The notes under the pieces: generated by a model
Seen by the model: the letters and a program-made list of their open reading frames with translations, nothing else
What the model was told of the DNA's origin: nothing
Databases searched by the model: none
In this document: in pieces, positions 34,800 to 42,706 of the stretch
How the letters are laid out: every line of letters begins with the position of its first letter
Numbering within the stretch: the first letter of the stretch is position 1
Source of the DNA: Bacteroidota bacterium
GTDB lineage: Bacteria > Bacteroidota > Bacteroidia > AKYH767-A > 2013-40CM-41-45
Reading direction: 5' to 3'
Assembly (NCBI GenBank): GCA_003151745.1
Contig: PLYJ01000220.1
Span: 1 to 42,706 of the forward strand
DNA: 42,706 bases
Program-made: the position numbers and the translations under genes

Positions 34800-35669
34800 A
34801 TGATCAAGTCAATGACAGGTTACGGGAAAGCTATTTGTGAACTTCCGTCTAAAAAGATAACAGTGGAGGTGAGGTCACTCAATAGTAAGTCGTTTGATCT
34901 GAACTTGCGGACTCCAAGTGTTTATCGTGAAAAAGAACAAGAGATACGCTCCGAGATTGCCAAGCAGCTGGAGCGTGGTAAAATTGATTTCAGCATTTAT
35001 TCTGAATTTACCGGCGAAGCCGGATCCTTAACCATCAATCACACACTAGCCAAGAGCTATTACAAAGAGCTGAAAGGCCTTGCCGAGGAGTTGAAAGATC
35101 CAGGGAACGATCTGCTTGCACTCACTATGAAAATGCCTGAGGTCATGCGGGCTGAAAAGCAGGAGCTGGATGAAAATGAATGGACAACTCTTAGAATCTC
35201 TGTAGATGAAGCCATTCTGAACTTTCAACAATTTCGCCTGGATGAAGGGAAAAGCATATCGGATGATTTCGAAAAAAGGATCGGATTCATTATGGCTTCC
35301 CTCACGGAAGTGGAAAAGGCCGATATCCTGCGCATAAATAATGTAAGGGAACGGATTCGAAAAAACATTGCGGAGTTTGTAGAGAAAGAAAAAATTGATC
35401 AGAACCGTTTTGAGCAGGAACTTGTTTATTACATCGAAAAACTTGATGTTACAGAGGAGAAGGTAAGACTGAAGACCCATTGTGAATATTTCATCAAAAC
35501 GATGCAGGAGGATAGCAGTGGAAGAAAACTCGGTTTTATCACCCAGGAAATAGGACGGGAAATCAATACAATTGGGTCTAAGGCAAATGACGCAACCATT
35601 CAAAAGATCGTGGTGCAGATGAAGGATGAGCTCGAAAAGATAAAAGAGCAAGTGAACAATGTGTTATAG
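34800..35669 (+). CDS. yicC: YicC-family protein (endoribonuclease)
   Basis: The 289-residue protein begins with the family signature MIKSMTGYGKA. It continues with VEVRSLNSKSFDLNLRTPS, a charged helical middle, and the C-terminal DUF1732 end (CEYFIKTMQEDSSGRKLGFITQEIGREINTIGSKAND). Bacterial relatives are single-strand endoribonucleases that act on small RNAs. The ATG 34800 is used because it starts the signature; the frame reaches an ATG at 34764 that overlaps a TACTTTTA promoter-like element (34773-34780). It is first in the conserved yicC-gmk-nadD order. Confidence 0.93.
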   Translation: MIKSMTGYGKAICELPSKKITVEVRSLNSKSFDLNLRTPSVYREKEQEIRSEIAKQLERGKIDFSIYSEFTGEAGSLTINHTLAKSYYKELKGLAEELKDPGNDLLALTMKMPEVMRAEKQELDENEWTTLRISVDEAILNFQQFRLDEGKSISDDFEKRIGFIMASLTEVEKADILRINNVRERIRKNIAEFVEKEKIDQNRFEQELVYYIEKLDVTEEKVRLKTHCEYFIKTMQEDSSGRKLGFITQEIGREINTIGSKANDATIQKIVVQMKDELEKIKEQVNNVL

Positions 35670-35684
35670 AAAATAAGGACAAAT

Positions 35685-36275
35685 ATGAATACTGGCGGTA
35701 AACTCATAATCTTCTCAGCCCCGTCAGGTGCAGGTAAGACCACGATTGTTCACCATCTGCTTGATACATTTGTCGATTCTCTTGAGTTCTCGGTTTCTGC
35801 CACCAGCAGGCCCAGGCGAAGAGATGAGGTTGAAGGGGTTGATTATTACTTCCTGAGTGTAGAAGAATTCAAGCACCGCATTTCTATGGATGAATTTGTA
35901 GAATGGGAAGAGGTCTACAAAGATAATTTTTACGGTACCCTGAAGTCGGAAATAGAAAGGATCTGGAGAAAGGGGAAATGTGTAATTTTTGATGTGGATG
36001 TAAACGGAGGTTTAAACCTGAAGAACATATACAGAGAAAAAGCGCTTGCTGTTTTTGTAATGCCCCCATCCATCCAACACCTGGAAGACCGCCTCAGGAA
36101 AAGGGAAACGGAAACTCCGGAAAGTATTGCCAGGCGCATCGGGAAAGCCGAAGAAGAACTGAACAAATCCAAAGCTTTTGATAAAGTCATCCTCAACGAC
36201 GAGCTTCACAATGCGTTTGCTGATGCTGTGGAAATTGTCAAAGTGTTTCTGAGGATTTCCAATTCACATCCATGA
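35685..36275 (+). CDS. gmk: Guanylate kinase
   Basis: The 196-residue protein phosphorylates GMP to GDP. The P-loop is SAPSGAGKTT. Next are SATSRPRRRDEVEGVDYYFLS, EEVYKDNFYGTLKSE, DVDVNGGLNLK, FVMPPSIQHLEDRLRKRETE and KAFDKVILNDELHNAF. The length is normal. It starts 15 bp after yicC, and its last codons overlap the nadD start (ATGA), so the two are translationally coupled. Confidence 0.96.
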   Translation: MNTGGKLIIFSAPSGAGKTTIVHHLLDTFVDSLEFSVSATSRPRRRDEVEGVDYYFLSVEEFKHRISMDEFVEWEEVYKDNFYGTLKSEIERIWRKGKCVIFDVDVNGGLNLKNIYREKALAVFVMPPSIQHLEDRLRKRETETPESIARRIGKAEEELNKSKAFDKVILNDELHNAFADAVEIVKVFLRISNSHP

Positions 36276-36847
36276 AAATCGGACTCTTTTTCGGTTCCTT
36301 CAATCCGATTCACATTGGTCATATGGCCATTGCAAATTACATGGCTGAATTCACCGACCTGGACCAGGTATGGTTTGTGGTTACTCCTCATAATCCGCTC
36401 AAGCAAAAGAAAGGTCTCCTGGCAGATAACCACCGGCTTCAGCTTGTTAAGGAAGCCATCGGTGATTCACGGAAGTATAAGGCAAGCAATATTGAATTCA
36501 AGCTTCCTCAGCCTTCTTATACGGTCAATTCCCTTGCCCACCTTTCCGAGAAATATCCTCAGCATAAATTTGTATTGATAATGGGTTCTGATAACCTGCA
36601 AACATTTCACAAATGGAAGAACAGCGAATACATCCTCGAGGAGTATGAACTGTATGTATATCCCCGTCCTGAATCAGACGGAGGCACCTTAAAGACCCAC
36701 CCCCGGGTTAAACTGGTGCCTGCTCCTTTTATGGAGATCTCTTCTACTTTTCTCAGGGAGTCTATAAAAGCCAAAAAGGATGTACGTTTTTTCTTTCCTC
36801 ATGGTGCATATGAATATCTGAAAGAGATGCATTTTTACGAAAAGTAA
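36272..36847 (+). CDS. nadD: Nicotinate-nucleotide adenylyltransferase
   Basis: The 191-residue protein makes nicotinic acid adenine dinucleotide from NaMN and ATP in NAD synthesis. Nucleotidyltransferase motifs are GSFNPIHIGHMAIANY with the HIGH-type site, VTPHNPLKQKK, MGSDNLQTFHKWKN, and the C-terminal EISSTFLRESIK. It overlaps gmk by 4 bp and is last in the yicC-gmk-nadD unit. The following 66 bp show no terminator or clear promoter. Confidence 0.95.
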   Translation: MKIGLFFGSFNPIHIGHMAIANYMAEFTDLDQVWFVVTPHNPLKQKKGLLADNHRLQLVKEAIGDSRKYKASNIEFKLPQPSYTVNSLAHLSEKYPQHKFVLIMGSDNLQTFHKWKNSEYILEEYELYVYPRPESDGGTLKTHPRVKLVPAPFMEISSTFLRESIKAKKDVRFFFPHGAYEYLKEMHFYEK

Positions 36848-36913
36848 GTCCCTTCCGGGCTTTTGCACATCTCCCCCAAATACCCTAAATTCGCTGTCCT
36901 TTAAACAAACGAG

Positions 36914-37327
36914 ATGGACGGCAAAATCAACTCTTCCAAAGCTCCTGATCCTGTTGGATTATATCCCCATGCCAGACGTGTGGGAAATCTCCTGTTTCTG
37001 TCTGGTGTAGGTCCCCGTGAAAAAGGATCAAAAAAAATTCCTGGTGTTGAACTCGATCAGGATGGGAAAATAGCTTCCTACGATATAGAGATTCAGTGCA
37101 GGAGTGTTTTCAAAAACGTACAATATATTCTGGAAGATGCAGGCAGCAGCTGGGACAAAATTGTCGATGTGACCGTTTACCTCACGAATATGAAGGACGA
37201 CTTTCAGAAATACAATGCACTCTGGGCCGAATATTTCAAAGAAAACCTGCCCTGCCGCACTACGCTGGAGATTAACTGCCTGCCTACACCCATTGCTATA
37301 GAGCTTAAAGTAATTGCCACGATTTGA
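36914..37327 (+). CDS. RidA-family deaminase, resembling 2-aminomuconate deaminase
   Basis: The 137-residue protein is a YjgF/YER057c/UK114 member. Family marks: PVGLYPHARRVGNLLFLSGVGPRE at the front, the middle VQYILEDAGSSWDKIVDVTVYLTNM, and PCRTTLEINCLP with the Arg that holds the substrate carboxylate. The PHARR and SGVGPRE stretch is nearer to 2-aminomuconate deaminases of the kynurenine or aminophenol pathways than to housekeeping RidA, which begins differently. That would fit the tryptophan dioxygenase at 6266, but the link is inference. ileS starts 12 bp downstream. Confidence 0.82.
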   Translation: MDGKINSSKAPDPVGLYPHARRVGNLLFLSGVGPREKGSKKIPGVELDQDGKIASYDIEIQCRSVFKNVQYILEDAGSSWDKIVDVTVYLTNMKDDFQKYNALWAEYFKENLPCRTTLEINCLPTPIAIELKVIATI

Positions 37328-37339
37328 TTTTTATCATTT

Positions 37340-40300
37340 ATGAAGAAATACCCTGAATACAAACACCTTAACCTGAGTCAGACCGCAAAAGACATCCTGA
37401 AATTCTGGGATGAAGAACATATTTTTGAAAAAAGTGTAACCACTCGTGAAGGCAAAACCCCATTTGTGTTTTATGAAGGTCCCCCGAGCGCTAATGGGAT
37501 GCCAGGAATACACCACGTTATGGCAAGAGCCATCAAAGATATTTTCTGTCGTTATCAGACCTTGAAAGGAAAGCAGGTAAAGCGTAAAGCTGGATGGGAT
37601 ACACATGGACTCCCAATTGAACTGGCTGTTGAAAAATCTCTGGGTATTACCAAAGATGACATTGGAAAGAAGATTACGGTTGAAGAGTACAACCTGGCCT
37701 GCCGTAAGGAGGTCATGAAATATACTGATAAGTGGGAAGAAGTAACCCGCTTGATGGGTTACTGGGTAGATATGAAAGATCCTTATATCACCTATGAGAA
37801 CACCTATATCGAAAGTGTATGGTGGCTTCTTAATGACCTTTATAAAAAGAAATTGCTTTATAAAGGTTATTCTATTCAACCTTATTCACCTGCGGCTGGA
37901 ACCGGATTGAGTTCGCATGAGCTTAATCAGCCCGGATGCTACAGGAATGTAAAGGATAATACAGTTATTGCGCAGTTCAGACTGAAAACAAACGGTAAGG
38001 CACTTCCTAAAGGATTAGAAACAGCCGATACTTTTTTTCTTGCCTGGACAACAACACCATGGACTCTTCCTTCGAATACAGCATTGGCTGTTGGAAAGAA
38101 CATCTCTTATGTGCTTGTTAAAACGATAAACATTTATTCTCATCAACCGGTTTCCCTGGTTCTGGCCAAAGAACTTGTTGGAAAATACTTTCCTGAAAAA
38201 AACAAAGAATTAAAAATTGAAGATTATAAACCTGGCGATAAAAACATTCCTTTTAAAATCATAGCTGAATATAAGGGCTCAGACCTGGAAGGGATTACCT
38301 ATGAGCAACTCCTTCCATACGCCAAACCCGTTGATATGCCTGAAAAAGCTTTCCGTGTAATCCTGGGCGATTTCGTAACTACGGAAGACGGGACGGGAAT
38401 TGTGCATATCGCACCTACATTTGGTGCGGATGATATGCGCGTTGCGAAAGCTGCTGGTGTTCCTGCAATGCTCGTTATGGATGAAAATGGCAAAGCCGTT
38501 CCCCTGGTCGACCTTCGGGGAAGGTTCAGGCCAGAAATGAAAGATCCTGTTTTTGGCCTTGGAGGGGAGTTTGTGAAAGAAGCATACATGAACGATGAGG
38601 AGAAAGCAATTGAACTAGTCATCCAGAAAGACAAGCTGAAAGGCATTATCAAAGACACTTCCAAACTGGAATACCTGAATGTCGATAAGCGTATTGCGCT
38701 CAAACTGGAACAGGAGGGACTACTCTTTAAAAAGGAGGTGTATGAACATAATTACCCGCATTGCTGGAGAACAGATAAACCTGTCTTATATTATCCATTA
38801 GATAGCTGGTTCATCAAAACTACCGCTTACAAAGAGCGAATGATCGAACTTAATAAAACGATCAACTGGAAGCCGGAATCTACCGGTACGGGCAGGTTTG
38901 GTAATTGGTTGGAAAATTTAAATGATTGGAATTTATCACGCTCCCGCTTTTGGGGTATCCCTATTCCTATCTGGACCAGCGAAGACAGAACAGAACAAAT
39001 TTGTATCGCTTCTGCCGGACAATTAAAATCGGAAATTGATAACGCCATTGCTAAAGGTGTTATGAATGATAACCCTTTAGGTGTATTTATTCCAGGAGAT
39101 AACAGCGCAGAAAATTATAACACGTTTGATCTTCATAAACCGTATGCCGATTCCATTTACCTGGAACGCAATGGCAAAAAGCTTTTCCGTGAACCCGATC
39201 TGATTGATGTATGGTTCGATTCAGGCGCAATGCCTTATGCGCAGCTGCATTACCCGTTTGAGAACAAGGAATTGATCGATGAAAAAAAATATTTTCCTGC
39301 CGATTTTATTGCTGAAGGTGTTGATCAAACACGTGGTTGGTTCTTCACACTTCACGCGATAGGTACGATGTGTTTTGATTCTGTTGCTTTTAAAAACGTA
39401 GTGAGCAACGGTTTGGTGCTTGATAAGAACGGACAAAAGATGAGCAAGCGTTTAGGCAATGCTGTTGATCCTTTTGAAACAATTGAGAAATATGGTCCTG
39501 ATGCTACACGCTGGTATATGATCACCAACGCAGCGCCCTGGGATAATTTAAAATTTGATATTGAAGGTATCGGTGAAGTGCAACGTAAATTTTTCGGAAC
39601 ACTGCACAATACGTATTCATTCTTCTCACTTTACGCAAACGTTGATGGATTCAGCTATTCAGAGGCTGATGTGCCAATGAAGGACCGTGCAGAAATTGAT
39701 CGTTGGATCTTATCGGAACTGAATACTCTCATTAAAAAAGTAGATGAAGCGTATGACGATTACGAACCACATCGCGCCGGACGATTGATAGAAACCTTTG
39801 TTGATGAGCATTTGAGCAACTGGTACGTTCGTTTATGCCGCCGACGTTTTTGGAAGGGTGATTATTCGCTGGATAAAATTGCGGCTTACCAAACCTTGTA
39901 TCGTTGTATGGAAGTGGTAGCGCAACTTTCTGCGCCCATCGCGCCATTTTTTATGGACAGATTGTATTCCGATTTGAATTCGGTAACAGGTCGCGACAAA
40001 GCAGAATCAATCCATTTGAGCAATTTCCCGGTTGCCGATGCAACATTAATCGATAAAAATTTAGAAGAGAGAATGGAGCTTGCGCAAAAGATCTCTTCGA
40101 TGATCTTATCCATTCGCAAGAAAGAAAACATTCGCGTTCGTCAGCCGTTGAATAAAATTCAAATACCAATTTTGGATGACAGCTACAAAACAAAAATTGA
40201 GGCTGTTAAAGATTTGATATTATCGGAAGTGAATGTGAAAAATATCGAATTTATAGATGAATCGAATGCGGCAATTACCAAGAATTTGAAATTGAATTTC

Positions 40301-40810
40301 AAAACGCTCGGTAAAAAATGTGGCAAGAATATGAAAGCGGTTCAAACTTTTGCAAACGAAAATGCTCCAACCATTATTTCGAGTATTGAAAAAACCGGCA
40401 AATTTGAAATTAAGATCGATGATGAGGTGATTGAATTAGACAACGAAGATGTAGAGATCATTCCGGTGGATATCCCCGGATGGAAGGTGGCGAATTCAGG
40501 TCAATTAACCGTGGCACTAGATGTTACCATCACACCGGAGTTAAGGGAGGAAGGTCTTGCCAGAGAATTGGTGAACCGTATTCAAAACATCCGAAAAGAC
40601 TCTAATTTAGAGGTAACTGACAGAATAAGTGTAAAGATCATGAGAAATTCTGCGATAAATTCCGCTATAAAGAATAATTTGGATTATATTTGCGCTGAAA
40701 TTTTGGCATCGTCTATAGAACTTGTTGATAATGTGGAGTCTATAAATAGCTCAGAGATTGAATTAGATGAGGAAATAAAGACCTTAATTGCCATTACTAA
40801 ATTTAACTAA
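37340..40810 (+). CDS. ileS: Isoleucyl-tRNA synthetase, with a codon-use break inside
   Basis: The 1156-residue enzyme charges tRNA-Ile. PSANGMPGIHHVMARAIKDIF carries the HIGH-equivalent site, KRKAGWDTHGLPIE follows, an editing domain spans roughly 200-430, WFIKTT and NLNDWNLSRSRFWGIPIPIW are next, and KMSKRLGN is the second ATP motif. An anticodon-binding region (about 780-950) and a C-terminal tail complete it. Length and motifs are typical of Bacteroidota IleS and the frame is intact. Leucine codons change sharply near 38.75 kb: TTA/TTG are 7 of 43 before and 37 of 56 after. The gene may be a recombinant or an assembly join between two related genomes. Confidence 0.95.
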   Translation: MKKYPEYKHLNLSQTAKDILKFWDEEHIFEKSVTTREGKTPFVFYEGPPSANGMPGIHHVMARAIKDIFCRYQTLKGKQVKRKAGWDTHGLPIELAVEKSLGITKDDIGKKITVEEYNLACRKEVMKYTDKWEEVTRLMGYWVDMKDPYITYENTYIESVWWLLNDLYKKKLLYKGYSIQPYSPAAGTGLSSHELNQPGCYRNVKDNTVIAQFRLKTNGKALPKGLETADTFFLAWTTTPWTLPSNTALAVGKNISYVLVKTINIYSHQPVSLVLAKELVGKYFPEKNKELKIEDYKPGDKNIPFKIIAEYKGSDLEGITYEQLLPYAKPVDMPEKAFRVILGDFVTTEDGTGIVHIAPTFGADDMRVAKAAGVPAMLVMDENGKAVPLVDLRGRFRPEMKDPVFGLGGEFVKEAYMNDEEKAIELVIQKDKLKGIIKDTSKLEYLNVDKRIALKLEQEGLLFKKEVYEHNYPHCWRTDKPVLYYPLDSWFIKTTAYKERMIELNKTINWKPESTGTGRFGNWLENLNDWNLSRSRFWGIPIPIWTSEDRTEQICIASAGQLKSEIDNAIAKGVMNDNPLGVFIPGDNSAENYNTFDLHKPYADSIYLERNGKKLFREPDLIDVWFDSGAMPYAQLHYPFENKELIDEKKYFPADFIAEGVDQTRGWFFTLHAIGTMCFDSVAFKNVVSNGLVLDKNGQKMSKRLGNAVDPFETIEKYGPDATRWYMITNAAPWDNLKFDIEGIGEVQRKFFGTLHNTYSFFSLYANVDGFSYSEADVPMKDRAEIDRWILSELNTLIKKVDEAYDDYEPHRAGRLIETFVDEHLSNWYVRLCRRRFWKGDYSLDKIAAYQTLYRCMEVVAQLSAPIAPFFMDRLYSDLNSVTGRDKAESIHLSNFPVADATLIDKNLEERMELAQKISSMILSIRKKENIRVRQPLNKIQIPILDDSYKTKIEAVKDLILSEVNVKNIEFIDESNAAITKNLKLNFKTLGKKCGKNMKAVQTFANENAPTIISSIEKTGKFEIKIDDEVIELDNEDVEIIPVDIPGWKVANSGQLTVALDVTITPELREEGLARELVNRIQNIRKDSNLEVTDRISVKIMRNSAINSAIKNNLDYICAEILASSIELVDNVESINSSEIELDEEIKTLIAITKFN

Positions 40811-40822
40811 CACCAACAAAAA

Positions 40823-41878
40823 ATGGCTAAAAAAGCCCAAAAAGGTAAGCCGGTAAAGAAAGCCGTTAAACCTGCAAAAAAAGCAGTAACAAAAAAAACT
40901 GCCCCTAAGAAAATAGCTAAACCGGTAAAAAAAGCTGTTGCAAAAAAAGCTGCTCCTAAAAAAGTTGCCAAACCTTTAAAAAAGGTAGTGGCTACGAAAG
41001 TTGTTAAACCTGTAAAAAAAATAGTTGCTAAAAAGGCTGCTCCTAAAAAAGTTGCCAAACCGGTAAAAAAAGTGGTTGCTAAAAAAATTGTTAAAAAAGC
41101 AATTGCTAAAAAGGTTCTCCCTAAAAAAGCTATTAAGCCTGTGAAGAAGGTGGTTGCTAAAAAAATAGTGAAAAAAGTTATAACAAAAAAAATAACTAAA
41201 ATCGCTAAAAAAATTGTTGCTAAACCATTGGCTAAAAAACCTATTGCTAAACCAGTTCAAAAAATAGTTGCTAAACCTATTGTTAAAGCATTAGCAAGAC
41301 AAATTGTACCGGAGAAACAACCAGTTGTTATCAAGGCGATTATTCCTGTTGTTAAAAAACAAGCATCGGTTAGTAAGAAAAAACATGACCATGATTTGGA
41401 CATGGATAATAGCAGAGATGAGGCACCAATGGTAGTAGAATATAGAACGCCATCCATCCTTAAACCTATGGGACCAACTCCAAAACCACATATAAATACC
41501 GATACCAGAACTCGATACTCTGATGCTGAATTAAAAGAGTTCAAAGAATTAATTTTGAAAAAGCTCGCAGAAGCACAAAAGGATTTTGAATTATTAAAAA
41601 GCACTCTTTCTCACAAAGATGATCACGGAACGGATGACACTTCTCCTACATTCAAACTTTTAGAAGATGGTTCGGATGTATTGTCAAAAGAGGAGACGGC
41701 TCATTTAGCTAGTCGTCAGGAAAAATTTATTCAAAACCTACAGAACGCGCTAATCCGTATCGAAAACAAAACATATGGAATTTGCCGCGTTACAGGTAAG
41801 TTAATTTCAAAAGAACGCTTAAAAAGTGTACCGCATGCAACATTAGCTATTGAAGCTAAATTGGATCAACACGCTTAA
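40823..41878 (+). CDS. Histone H1-like tail fused to a DksA/TraR-like domain
   Basis: This protein has 351 residues. Residues 1-180 are almost only Lys, Ala, Val, Pro and Ile in repeats such as KKAAPKKVAKPVKKVVAKK, like the C-terminal tail of histone H1. An acidic/His linker (about 188-200) follows. Residues about 228-351 are a DksA/TraR-type domain: a long helix hairpin (FKELILKKLAEAQKDFELL), then YGICRVTGKLISKERLKSVPHATLAIEAK. A C4 zinc finger needs four Cys; only Cys321 is present, so zinc binding is lost, as in the Bacteroidota branch. The DksA part suggests an RNA polymerase secondary-channel or stress role; the tail suggests DNA or RNA binding. The position between ileS and lspA is conserved in Bacteroidota. 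Confidence 0.86.
   Translation: MAKKAQKGKPVKKAVKPAKKAVTKKTAPKKIAKPVKKAVAKKAAPKKVAKPLKKVVATKVVKPVKKIVAKKAAPKKVAKPVKKVVAKKIVKKAIAKKVLPKKAIKPVKKVVAKKIVKKVITKKITKIAKKIVAKPLAKKPIAKPVQKIVAKPIVKALARQIVPEKQPVVIKAIIPVVKKQASVSKKKHDHDLDMDNSRDEAPMVVEYRTPSILKPMGPTPKPHINTDTRTRYSDAELKEFKELILKKLAEAQKDFELLKSTLSHKDDHGTDDTSPTFKLLEDGSDVLSKEETAHLASRQEKFIQNLQNALIRIENKTYGICRVTGKLISKERLKSVPHATLAIEAKLDQHA
40850..41300 (+). repeat. Low-complexity Lys/Ala/Val/Pro-coding repeats
   Basis: Imperfect in-frame repeats of about 78-90 bp built on AAPKKVAKPxKKVVA (residues 43-57 and 72-86) and shorter KKIVKKxI units. The strand is very A-rich. Such tracts are prone to length change and to assembly error. Confidence 0.7.
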
Positions 41879-41882
41879 ACGG

Positions 41883-41916
41883 CCTCACCCCAACTCTCTC
41901 CAAAGGAGAGGGAGTT
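41883..41916. repeat. Candidate dispersed intergenic repeat with hairpin
   Basis: CCTCACCCCAACTCTCTCC begins a stretch in which CTCTCC (41896-41901) pairs with GGAGAG (41905-41910) over AAA, with AACT/AGTT outside. Elements of the form CCCCAACCCTCTCCAAAGGAGAGGG recur between genes in many Bacteroidota, so this is probably one copy; only one is seen in this window. Confidence 0.55.
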
Positions 41917-41942
41917 GTTAAACAATTTTAGTATGTTTTTTT

Positions 41943-41974
41943 AAAAGCTGTTCCATAAAAAGAACAGCTTTTTT
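41943..41974 (+). terminator. Intrinsic terminator after the DksA-like gene
   Basis: AAAAGCTGTTC (41943-41953) pairs with GAACAGCTTTT (41962-41972) over CATAAAAA, followed by more T. It separates ileS and the DksA-like gene from lspA. Confidence 0.9.
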
Positions 41975-42010
41975 GTTTTTAGATAAACTAAACTTTGCCG
42001 AGTATTTTTT

Positions 42011-42018
42011 TACTTTTG
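42011..42018 (+). promoter_or_regulatory. TAnnTTTG -7 element for lspA
   Basis: TACTTTTG lies 25 bp before the GTG start at 42044. A TTG at 41995-41997 is nearer than the usual -33 spacing, so only the -7 is firm. Its presence supports lspA having its own promoter after the terminator. Confidence 0.6.
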
Positions 42019-42043
42019 CATTAAAAATCAAAAACCTGTTTCT

Positions 42044-42694
42044 GTGAGAAAACCTCTGATCATCATATTTGTAATTTTACTGATCGACCAACTGATCAAA
42101 CTTTATGTAAAAACTCATTTTTTTCTTGGTGAAGAAGTGCATGTTGCCGGAAACTGGTTCATTATTCATTTTACAGAGAATAATGGAATGGCTTATGGTA
42201 TTGAGTTTGGCGGGAATTTCGGAAAATTATTTTTAAGTGTTTTTCGTATTGTTTTTGTAGCCGGAATAGCTTGGTATTTATGGAAGCTGACAAAAGAAAA
42301 AGGAGACACGTTATATATCATTTGTATTTCACTCATTTTTTCGGGCGCTGTAGGAAATATTATTGATAGCGTTTTTTATGGTGTGATCTTTAGCGACAGC
42401 AATTTTGAGGTTGCCCGATTTATGCCTGAAGAAGGCGGTTATTCAAGTTTTTTACATGGTAAAGTAGTAGATATGTTTTACTTCCCGATCATTGAAGGGC
42501 ACTTCCCAGATTGGTTTCCGTTTTGGGGAAGTGAAGAGTTTATTTTCTTCCGACCGGTATTTAACTTTGCTGATGCCTCCATCAGTATTGGTGTTGCGAT
42601 GATCTTATTATTTCAGAAACGTTTTTTTGATGAGAGGAAAGAAGTGGTTATGGAAGAGCCTGCCGTTGCAGCATCTGAAAATAAAGAAGGTTAA
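42044..42694 (+). CDS. lspA: Lipoprotein signal peptidase (signal peptidase II)
   Basis: The 216-residue protein cuts lipoprotein signal peptides in front of the lipidated Cys, so it serves the lipoproteins in this window. It has four membrane helices. LIDQLIKLYVK is at the N-terminus, FTENNGMAYGI the Asn/Gly motif, and GNIIDSVFYG comes before the active-site region. The catalytic aspartates are probably Asp143 (KVVDMF) and Asp177 (FNFADASISIG). A loop of about 30 residues between helix 3 and Asp143 and a Glu-rich C-terminal tail make it longer than the E. coli enzyme, as usual in Bacteroidota. The start is GTG 42044. Codon use is AT-rich, like the second half of ileS. Confidence 0.95.
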   Translation: MRKPLIIIFVILLIDQLIKLYVKTHFFLGEEVHVAGNWFIIHFTENNGMAYGIEFGGNFGKLFLSVFRIVFVAGIAWYLWKLTKEKGDTLYIICISLIFSGAVGNIIDSVFYGVIFSDSNFEVARFMPEEGGYSSFLHGKVVDMFYFPIIEGHFPDWFPFWGSEEFIFFRPVFNFADASISIGVAMILLFQKRFFDERKEVVMEEPAVAASENKEG

Positions 42695-42706
42695 CAATAA
42701 AAAAAG

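Noticed and set aside
40976-41260. Phe/Asn/Ser-rich minus-strand frames opposite the H1-like tail
   Set aside because: They are a by-product of AAA/GCT-rich repeats on the coding strand.

Overview
The window looks like a chromosomal segment of a Bacteroidota bacterium, probably gliding or particle-associated and perhaps from a metagenome. The evidence is three secreted proteins with SprB-repeat, PKD or type IX secretion (T9SS) features, promoters of the TAnnTTTG type, weak ribosome binding sites, the yicC-gmk-nadD and ileS-dksA-like-lspA gene orders, and an ECF sigma/anti-sigma/GIN-domain operon. No tRNA, rRNA, CRISPR array, insertion sequence or phage gene was seen.

Layout. 1-4070 (minus): the N-terminal 1356 codons of a giant SprB-repeat surface protein that runs off the left edge. 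4071-4847: a long non-coding stretch ending in a promoter-like element. 4848-6230: a basic 14-residue-repeat protein of unknown function, a small fibronectin-III-like protein and a terminator. 6266-7350: tryptophan 2,3-dioxygenase. 7535-10829: an operon of ECF sigma factor, membrane anti-sigma factor with a duplicated N-terminal domain, and a GIN-domain/outer-membrane-barrel protein. 10860-12404: acyl-CoA carboxylase carboxyltransferase subunit. 12413-14125: CHASE3-PAS histidine kinase. 14253-15563: a seven-bladed-propeller T9SS cargo. 15608-19571: cobalamin-dependent methionine synthase under a SAM-I riboswitch with a readable terminator/antiterminator switch. 19591-21979: OmpA-like lipoprotein, a secreted unknown, a DUF420 membrane protein and a small CxxC membrane protein. 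22092-25537: conserved unknown, bidirectional terminator, peptide-type ABC substrate-binding lipoprotein, exonuclease III. 25695-31408: a large outer-membrane protein resembling SprA in its N-terminal part, and an M43 metalloprotease with PKD and T9SS domains. 31421-34745: SDR oxidoreductase, cystathionine gamma-synthase type enzyme, ArsC/Spx-like protein, EamA permease. 34800-42694: yicC, gmk, nadD, RidA-family deaminase, ileS, a histone-H1-like/DksA fusion and lspA.

How genes fit together. metH (SAM-responsive) and the metB-type gene belong to methionine metabolism. Tryptophan dioxygenase and a RidA protein resembling 2-aminomuconate deaminase could both serve kynurenine-pathway catabolism. 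The surface proteins imply a T9SS encoded elsewhere.

The points most worth checking are: an ungapped 37-bp element shared by the ECF sigma gene and the unknown basic-repeat gene, suggesting a small sigma regulon; the 14-residue repeat protein itself; an abrupt change in codon use inside ileS (leucine TTA/TTG rises from 7 of 43 to 37 of 56 codons), which continues into the downstream genes and means either recombination or a chimeric assembly; and the H1-like tail fused to a DksA-like domain that has lost its zinc cysteines.
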